This document shows positions 7,157 to 10,612 of a stretch of 10,612 nucleotides of DNA, piece after piece. The position numbers were made by a program, and so were the translations under genes. Positions within the stretch are counted from its first letter, which is position 1. The number at the start of each line of letters is the position of its first letter. The DNA is taken from the NCBI GenBank assembly GCA_002311335.1, contig DBZX01000032.1, positions 8,079 through 18,690 on the forward strand. The letters are read 5' to 3'. Origin of the DNA: a bacterium UBP10_UBA1149. GTDB lineage: Bacteria > Desulfobacterota > Binatia > UBA1149. The notes beneath the pieces are model-generated. The model saw only the letters and a list, made by a program, of their open reading frames with translations, ran no database searches and was not told the origin of the DNA.

Positions 7157-7360
7157 GCTACGCCCCGGCCGGGGGGCACGAGCCCGCTCGGCCTAATAAC
7201 CACGCGCAGCAAAACCGCTTTCTGTCAAGGGCAAAATACCGGGTCGCGGCACTGGTCTGCGGTTCACGGGGGCTGTGTCCTGCTGCGGCGAGCCCTTCCA
7301 ATGGCCGCCACTGTTGACTAAAAAAGGGATTTGCGGGGCCGTTCTCCCCGGAGAAGGAGT
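7157..7360. promoter_or_regulatory. Divergent intergenic region with GC palindrome
   Basis: These 204 bases separate the exported-protein genes (minus) from the acyl-CoA genes (plus) and must hold both promoters if each is transcribed from here. A perfect 12-bp palindrome CCCCGGCCGGGG (7163-7174) lies just upstream of the TTG start at 7156 and would place that start's G-rich ribosome site within a stem. A perfect TTGACA occurs on the minus strand at 7228-7223, but no good -10 hexamer lies at 15-19 bases. On the plus strand TTGACT (7314-7319) also lacks a matching -10. No ORF is convincing here. Confidence 0.4.
7350..7353 (+). promoter_or_regulatory. Ribosome binding site that sets the TTG start at 7361
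   Basis: GGAG is seven bases upstream of the TTG at 7361, within a longer purine tract GGAGAAGGAG. The resulting N-terminus, (M)DAGFTDEQQLLRD, matches the usual acyl-CoA dehydrogenase start, whereas the upstream in-frame TTG at 7331 would add ten Arg-rich residues not expected in this family. Confidence 0.6.
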
Positions 7361-8515
7361 TTGGACGCAGGATTTACAGATGAACAGCAGCTTTTGCGCG
7401 ACAGCGCGCGCGGCTGGCTGGAGCGCGAATGTCCGATGGAGCTTGTGCGCTCGGTGCTGCTCGACGGCGAGGATGTTCCGGCCTCCTTCGGCCGGGGGCT
7501 GGCCGACATGGGCTGGAGCGGGCTGCTGGTTCCCCCCGAAAACGGGGGTGCCGGCCTGGGCGCGGTCGAGTTGGCGCTGCTGGCAGAAGAGATGGGGCGC
7601 GTGCTGGCGCCGGGCCCTTTCGTGGCCTCGAGTGTAGTCGGTGTGAGCGCGCTGCTCGCGGCCGCACAGCCTGGCGCCGAGAACAGCAGCGCGGCACACG
7701 AACTTGCTGCCGCGGTGGCCGACGGTAGTCGCACCGTGGCCTTGCTGGGCCAGGGCGCGCCCGGGAGCTCGGACAGCCTGCGCTGCTCGCCCGACGGAGG
7801 CGGCTTCGTGCTCGACGGCGTGATCGAAGCCGTGCCGGGCGTCGGCGACGTTGGCCACTTGCTCGTACCGGTGTCGGTTGAAGACGCGCCCGCGTTGTTG
7901 CTTGTCGACGCAGCCATCGAGGGCCTGGAGATCACGCGGCACGATTACATAGACCGTGGTCGGCGGCTGTGCACGGTAGCGTTCGCCTCTGTGAAGGGCG
8001 ACGCCGACAGCCTCCTTGCTTCGGGCGAAAAAGCACTGGCCGCGGTCGCCCGCGCTTCTGATCTCGGGCGCGTGGCACTCGCGGCCGAAGCCTGTGGACT
8101 TGCGTCGCGCGTGCTCGAAATCACGGTCGATTACGCGAAGGTGCGCGAGCAGTTTGGTCGCCCGATAGGCAGCTTCCAGGCCATACAGCACAAGTGCGCC
8201 GACATGCTGGTGGCCGTCGAATGCGCGCGATCGGCGGCTCTTTACGCCGCCTGGGCTTGCGATGCGGGTGAGCCTCACGCCCACGTGTCTGCCTGCATGG
8301 CCAAGGCAGCGGCGTCGCAGGCAGCCGTCGATGTGGCCGAGCAAGGCATACAGGTTCACGGCGGCATGGGCTTTACCTGGGAGAGTGACCTTCATCTTTT
8401 TTTCCGCCGGGCAAGGGCGCTGTACCACGAGCTCGGCGACCCTTCCTGGTGCCGCGAGCAGGTGGCCCGCGCGATGCTCGACGTCGGTGCTTACAGCTGC
8501 GCGTCGCACGGCTGA
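7361..8515 (+). CDS. Acyl-CoA dehydrogenase family protein (FadE-like)
   Basis: A flavoprotein-family enzyme expected to oxidise an acyl-CoA to the 2-enoyl-CoA in the cytoplasm. From the TTG at 7361 it has 384 residues, a usual length. The N-terminal helical domain opens with FTDEQQLLRD and contains LLVPPENGGAGLG (55-67). The C-terminal domain has YAKVREQFGRPIGSFQAIQH (258-277) and HGGMGFTWESDLHLFFRRAR (333-352), both hallmarks of the family. The usual middle-domain motif TEPxxGSD is not recognisable; the region around residues 124-140 reads AVADGSRTVALLGQGAP, which suggests a diverged flavin/substrate site. This resembles subunits of the heterotetrameric dehydrogenases used in actinobacterial steroid side-chain degradation, where two different subunits share active sites, but no partner subunit is in the window. 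I cannot assign the catalytic base with certainty; E341 in TWE is a candidate. It leads the OB-fold and thiolase genes, with a 97-base gap after it. Confidence 0.92.
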   Translation: MDAGFTDEQQLLRDSARGWLERECPMELVRSVLLDGEDVPASFGRGLADMGWSGLLVPPENGGAGLGAVELALLAEEMGRVLAPGPFVASSVVGVSALLAAAQPGAENSSAAHELAAAVADGSRTVALLGQGAPGSSDSLRCSPDGGGFVLDGVIEAVPGVGDVGHLLVPVSVEDAPALLLVDAAIEGLEITRHDYIDRGRRLCTVAFASVKGDADSLLASGEKALAAVARASDLGRVALAAEACGLASRVLEITVDYAKVREQFGRPIGSFQAIQHKCADMLVAVECARSAALYAAWACDAGEPHAHVSACMAKAAASQAAVDVAEQGIQVHGGMGFTWESDLHLFFRRARALYHELGDPSWCREQVARAMLDVGAYSCASHG

Positions 8516-8542
8516 AACGCTCGGCGGGGTTCCATCAACCAC

Positions 8543-8568
8543 CGCGCACTGATAGCTATCAAAACGCG
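8543..8568. promoter_or_regulatory. Palindromic possible operator between dehydrogenase and OB-fold genes
   Basis: A perfect 12-bp palindrome TGATAGCTATCA (8550-8561) is flanked, after three unmatched bases on each side, by CGCG (8543-8546) and CGCG (8565-8568), making a 26-base symmetric site. Its AT-rich core stands out in GC-rich DNA. It lies in the 97-base gap 45 bases before the OB-fold gene start, where a dimeric repressor site or an internal promoter is plausible. No regulator gene is in the window. Confidence 0.45.
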
Positions 8569-8612
8569 TTGCGGCATGGTGGCGCAGGCCTGAACAGTAG
8601 TCCGGAGAGCAG

Positions 8613-9041
8613 ATGAGTGAAAAAGTAGAATCGAGTGGCCCGCTGCCGGCGGTGCCTTACATCAAGTTGCCAGAGGGCGCCGACCCCTACCTGGAAGGGC
8701 AGAAGTGCTCGTCCTGCGGGGCCATGTACCTGGGCCAGCGCATGGCCTGCGGAAAGTGCTTTTCGCGCGACAAGTTCGAAGCTGTAAAACTTTCGGATCA
8801 CGGCACCCTGCACGTGTTTTCCATCGTGCATCGGTCGTTTCCCGGCGTGGAGGTCCCTTTTGTGTCGGCCATAGTCGACCTCGAGGGTGGCGGTACAGTG
8901 AAGGGCAACCTCGTTGGTGTTGATCCCACGCCTGACTCTGTGGAGCTGGGCATGCCCGTAGAGGTGTTTTTTGACGACGCCGGTCGCAAGGACAGCGACG
9001 GTAACAGTTACGTTTCGTATTTTTTCAGGCCGGCGGCCTGA
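8613..9041 (+). CDS. Zinc-ribbon/OB-fold protein (DUF35 type), thiolase partner
   Basis: A 142-residue protein of the family with an N-terminal rubredoxin-like zinc ribbon and a C-terminal OB fold (DUF35). The ribbon cysteines are C32, C35, C46 and C49 (CSSC...CGKC). The OB part (about 55-140) shows GTLHVFSIVHRSFPG, then VPFVSAIVDLEGGGTVKGNL, the normal strand pattern, and ends in SYVSYFFRP. Known relatives bind acyl-CoA or form complexes with thiolase-like enzymes: the C-terminal half of ChsH2 with the aldolase Ltp2 in steroid degradation, and the archaeal DUF35 protein bridging thiolase and HMG-CoA synthase. Its place 63 bases before an SCP2-type thiolase fits that role and suggests a stable complex with it. 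The ATG is supported by GGAG five bases upstream. An acidic PYLEGQK segment precedes the ribbon, as is common in the family. Confidence 0.92.
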   Translation: MSEKVESSGPLPAVPYIKLPEGADPYLEGQKCSSCGAMYLGQRMACGKCFSRDKFEAVKLSDHGTLHVFSIVHRSFPGVEVPFVSAIVDLEGGGTVKGNLVGVDPTPDSVELGMPVEVFFDDAGRKDSDGNSYVSYFFRPAA

Positions 9042-9104
9042 AGGCAGCGCCGTTGACAAGCCGGCCGGCGCGAGCCGGGTAGAACAGGACAGACGAGGAA
9101 CAAG

Positions 9105-10247
9105 ATGGGTGACGTATACATACAGGGCGTAGACATGATCCGCTTCGGGCGATTTCCCGATCGCAGCCTGACATCACTGGGTGCCGAGGCGGCGCTGCTG
9201 GCGCTCGACGACGCGGGCCTGAACATGGGCGACATACAGGCCGCGTGGTGCGGCAATCTCGGGCAGGCAGGCGGCATGGTAGGCCAGCGCATTCTGCAGG
9301 AGATCGGGCAGACCGGCATACCGGTGGTCAACGTGGCCAACGCCTGCGCGACCGGTGCCACTGCCTTTCGCGAGGCCTGGATGGGGGTGAAGGCCGGCTT
9401 GTACGACGTCGTGCTGGCGGTCGGTGTCGAGCAGATGGGCCGTGGCCTGCTGGGCGGCGCGGGCGGTTCCAAGGGAATCTCGAAAGAGGGATTGCTGGGG
9501 TCGGGCATCATGCCCTGCGTCTTTGCCGAGGCCGGCGTGGAGCACACGCGTAGTTACGGCACCACCTTTGAGCAGTTCGCCCAGGTGTCGGTCAAGAATC
9601 ACCATCATTCCACGATGAACTCCAAGGCTATGTACCAGAAGGAGACTCCGCTCGAAGACGTGATGGGCGCCGAGATGATCTCGTACCCCAACACCAAGCT
9701 CATGTGCTCGGTCAACGTCGACGGCGCGGCCGCGGCGGTACTGGTGTCGGAAAAAAAGGCGCGCGAGCTGGGCTCGGGGCGCGCCGTCAAGGTGAGGGCG
9801 TCGGCCCTTACCAGCGACCCGTACAGTGACCGCGATCTCGTGATGCCAGACATCAACACCTGCACTCGCAACGCGGCCGCGGTGGCCTACGAGATGGCGG
9901 GCGTCGGGCCGGACGACCTCGACCTCGTTGAGTTGCACGACTGTTTCGCTACCGCCGAGATTCTTCACTACGAAAACCTCGGACTGTGCAAGGACGGTGA
10001 CGCCGGCCGCTTGATAGACGAGGGCGAAACGGCGCTGGGCGGACGCATACCGGTCAACGTTTCCGGAGGTCTGCTTTCCAAGGGACACCCCCTGGGGGCC
10101 ACTGGCATAGCCAACATCTACGAGGTTTCTACCCACCTGCGCGGCGAGGCCGGCGCGCGGCAGGTAGAAGGTGCCCGCCTGGGCCTGACCCACGTCATAG
10201 GGCTGGGCAGCGCCTGTGCGATTCACGTGTTGGAAAAGCCGGCCTGA
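9105..10247 (+). CDS. SCP2-type thiolase (acetyl-CoA acetyltransferase-like)
   Basis: A 380-residue thiolase-superfamily protein of the lipid-transfer/SCP-x subgroup, expected to cleave a 3-ketoacyl-CoA with CoA. The catalytic set looks complete: nucleophile C81 in NVANACATGATAFREA, H278 in ELHDCF, H328 in SKGHPLGATG and C371 in GLGSACAIHVL. This argues for true thiolase chemistry rather than the retro-aldol reaction of Ltp2, which uses tyrosines. The segment VKNHHHSTMNSKAMYQKE (163-180) and the later VNVDGAAAAVLVSE (204-216) are typical of SCP2 thiolases. There is no fused SCP2 sterol-carrier domain. The DUF35-type gene just upstream probably encodes its partner subunit. The start is ATG with GAGG upstream. 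Together with the acyl-CoA dehydrogenase it forms the first and last chemical steps of a beta-oxidation-like cycle; chain or steroid substrate is not determined. Confidence 0.93.
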   Translation: MGDVYIQGVDMIRFGRFPDRSLTSLGAEAALLALDDAGLNMGDIQAAWCGNLGQAGGMVGQRILQEIGQTGIPVVNVANACATGATAFREAWMGVKAGLYDVVLAVGVEQMGRGLLGGAGGSKGISKEGLLGSGIMPCVFAEAGVEHTRSYGTTFEQFAQVSVKNHHHSTMNSKAMYQKETPLEDVMGAEMISYPNTKLMCSVNVDGAAAAVLVSEKKARELGSGRAVKVRASALTSDPYSDRDLVMPDINTCTRNAAAVAYEMAGVGPDDLDLVELHDCFATAEILHYENLGLCKDGDAGRLIDEGETALGGRIPVNVSGGLLSKGHPLGATGIANIYEVSTHLRGEAGARQVEGARLGLTHVIGLGSACAIHVLEKPA

Positions 10248-10255
10248 GCGACAAA

Positions 10256-10281
10256 ACCGGGGTCCGGCGGACGTCCCCGGT
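10256..10281 (+). terminator. Hairpin after the thiolase gene
   Basis: A 7-bp stem, ACCGGGG (10256-10262) against CCCCGGT (10275-10281), with a 12-base loop able to pair further (TCC/GGA), begins nine bases after the thiolase stop. It is followed by CATAAAAAT rather than a T-run, so it is a candidate terminator or 3'-end stabilising structure rather than a textbook intrinsic terminator. Confidence 0.45.
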
Positions 10282-10298
10282 CATAAAAATCGACTTGG

Positions 10299-10315
10299 CC
10301 CCCCGACCGGGGGGG
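10299..10315. terminator. C-run/G-run hairpin before the next gene
   Basis: CCCCCC (10299-10304), a GACC loop, then GGGGGGG (10309-10315) form a very GC-rich stem of six pairs in the gap between the thiolase and the next gene. Its core CCCCCCGACCGGG is identical to one at 1277-1289. It may be a second terminator or a dispersed structural repeat. No T-run follows. Confidence 0.45.
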
Positions 10316-10368
10316 CGTTGCTCTGGACAAGCGGCTGGTAGCCGGGTTAACACTGGTGGGCTGCCCCC

Positions 10369-10612
10369 ATGCAGGTTTTGCTCTACAGGTTTCTCGCCGT
10401 CGCCTCGATCGGCTTCTTCGCAATCGCGCAGCCCTGGGCAGGCGCGCAGCTGGCTCGCGCGCACAGCGACAACCCCGAGCATATCGTGCGCCTGGGCGAG
10501 CGCGTAGCTGACCAGGACCTCGCCGCTCGCTACCGCGCAAGACAGTTGCTCAAGCGTGCGCGTTTTCACCGCGCCCGGGGCGAAGCCCGAGAGGCACTGG
10601 CCGATCTCGAAC
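10369..10612 (+). CDS. Exported, probably TPR-containing protein, 3'-truncated
   Basis: The frame is open from ATG at 10369 to the end of the window, giving 81 complete codons. The first 26 or so residues (MQVLLYRFLAVASIGFFAIA...WAGAQ) form a Sec signal peptide. After that the sequence is helical and charged; YRARQLLKRARFHRARGE followed by AREALADLE has the spacing of a tetratricopeptide-type repeat. The function cannot be read from this fragment. It follows two GC hairpins after the thiolase gene, so it probably belongs to a separate transcript. The ribosome site is weak (GGTGGG about ten bases upstream), so an alternative start is possible. Confidence 0.65.
   Translation, partial: MQVLLYRFLAVASIGFFAIAQPWAGAQLARAHSDNPEHIVRLGERVADQDLAARYRARQLLKRARFHRARGEAREALADLE

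Noticed and set aside
7194..7228. Perfect TTGACA (7228-7223) with TTATTA (7199-7194) on the minus strand as a promoter for the 655-aa gene
   Set aside because: The spacer is 23 bases, too long for a sigma70 promoter, and no acceptable -10 lies at 15-19 bases.
7193..8542. 449-codon open frame on the minus strand opposite the dehydrogenase gene
   Set aside because: It is antisense to a clear acyl-CoA dehydrogenase, is rich in His/Arg/Gln/Ala as expected of a GC-rich shadow frame, and matches no family.
9174..10226. 350-codon open frame on the minus strand
   Set aside because: Antisense to the thiolase gene, whose catalytic motifs are all intact on the plus strand.
10324..10352. TGGACA plus TTAACA as a promoter for the gene at 10369
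   Set aside because: The spacing is right but the -10 hexamer matches only two of six positions.
1..10612. tRNA, rRNA, CRISPR array, insertion sequence or integrase
   Set aside because: No repeat-spacer pattern, no conserved RNA-gene sequence and no transposase or integrase motifs were seen on either strand.

Overview
The window is GC-rich chromosomal DNA from what is probably an uncultured soil or sediment bacterium of the Binatota / former Deltaproteobacteria / Myxococcota type. That guess is an inference from three things. One protein carries a Myxococcus-type cysteine-rich repeat (CGDG...EQCDDGN...GDGC). Several exported proteins combine Cys/Lys-rich repeat domains with beta-propellers. 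A fatty-acid/steroid-style acyl-CoA cluster sits next to them. No rRNA, tRNA, transposase, integrase or CRISPR was seen, and there is no gene-free stretch longer than about 205 bases.

Layout. (1) Bases 3-578, plus strand: 3' part of a short-chain dehydrogenase/reductase whose N-terminus lies off the window. (2) Bases 609-7156, minus strand: four genes for exported proteins, read from 7156 down to 609. They are a 655-residue multidomain protein ending in an endonuclease/exonuclease/phosphatase (EEP) domain, a 556-residue helical-repeat plus NHL/SMP-30-like propeller protein, a 729-residue PQQ-repeat propeller protein with an unnamed C-terminal domain, and a 196-residue orphan secreted protein. 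The first three are packed without gaps (a TAATG overlap and a 1-base gap), so they are probably one co-translated unit. The fourth follows a 128-base gap with its own possible promoter. (3) Bases 7157-7360: divergent intergenic region. (4) Bases 7361-10247, plus strand: acyl-CoA dehydrogenase, a zinc-ribbon/OB-fold (DUF35-type) protein and an SCP2-type thiolase. (5) Bases 10369-10612: 5' part of an exported, probably TPR-containing protein running off the end.

How the genes work together. The plus-strand trio reads as a beta-oxidation-type module: the dehydrogenase makes an enoyl-CoA, and the thiolase with its OB-fold partner would cleave a 3-ketoacyl-CoA. No hydratase or 3-hydroxyacyl-CoA dehydrogenase is visible; the truncated SDR could be related but is too far away to assume so. 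The minus-strand set looks like a cell-surface or periplasmic system of disulfide-rich proteins: a phosphodiesterase/nuclease-like enzyme, two propellers, and several repeat domains with no function I can name. It is the most likely place for undescribed biology here.
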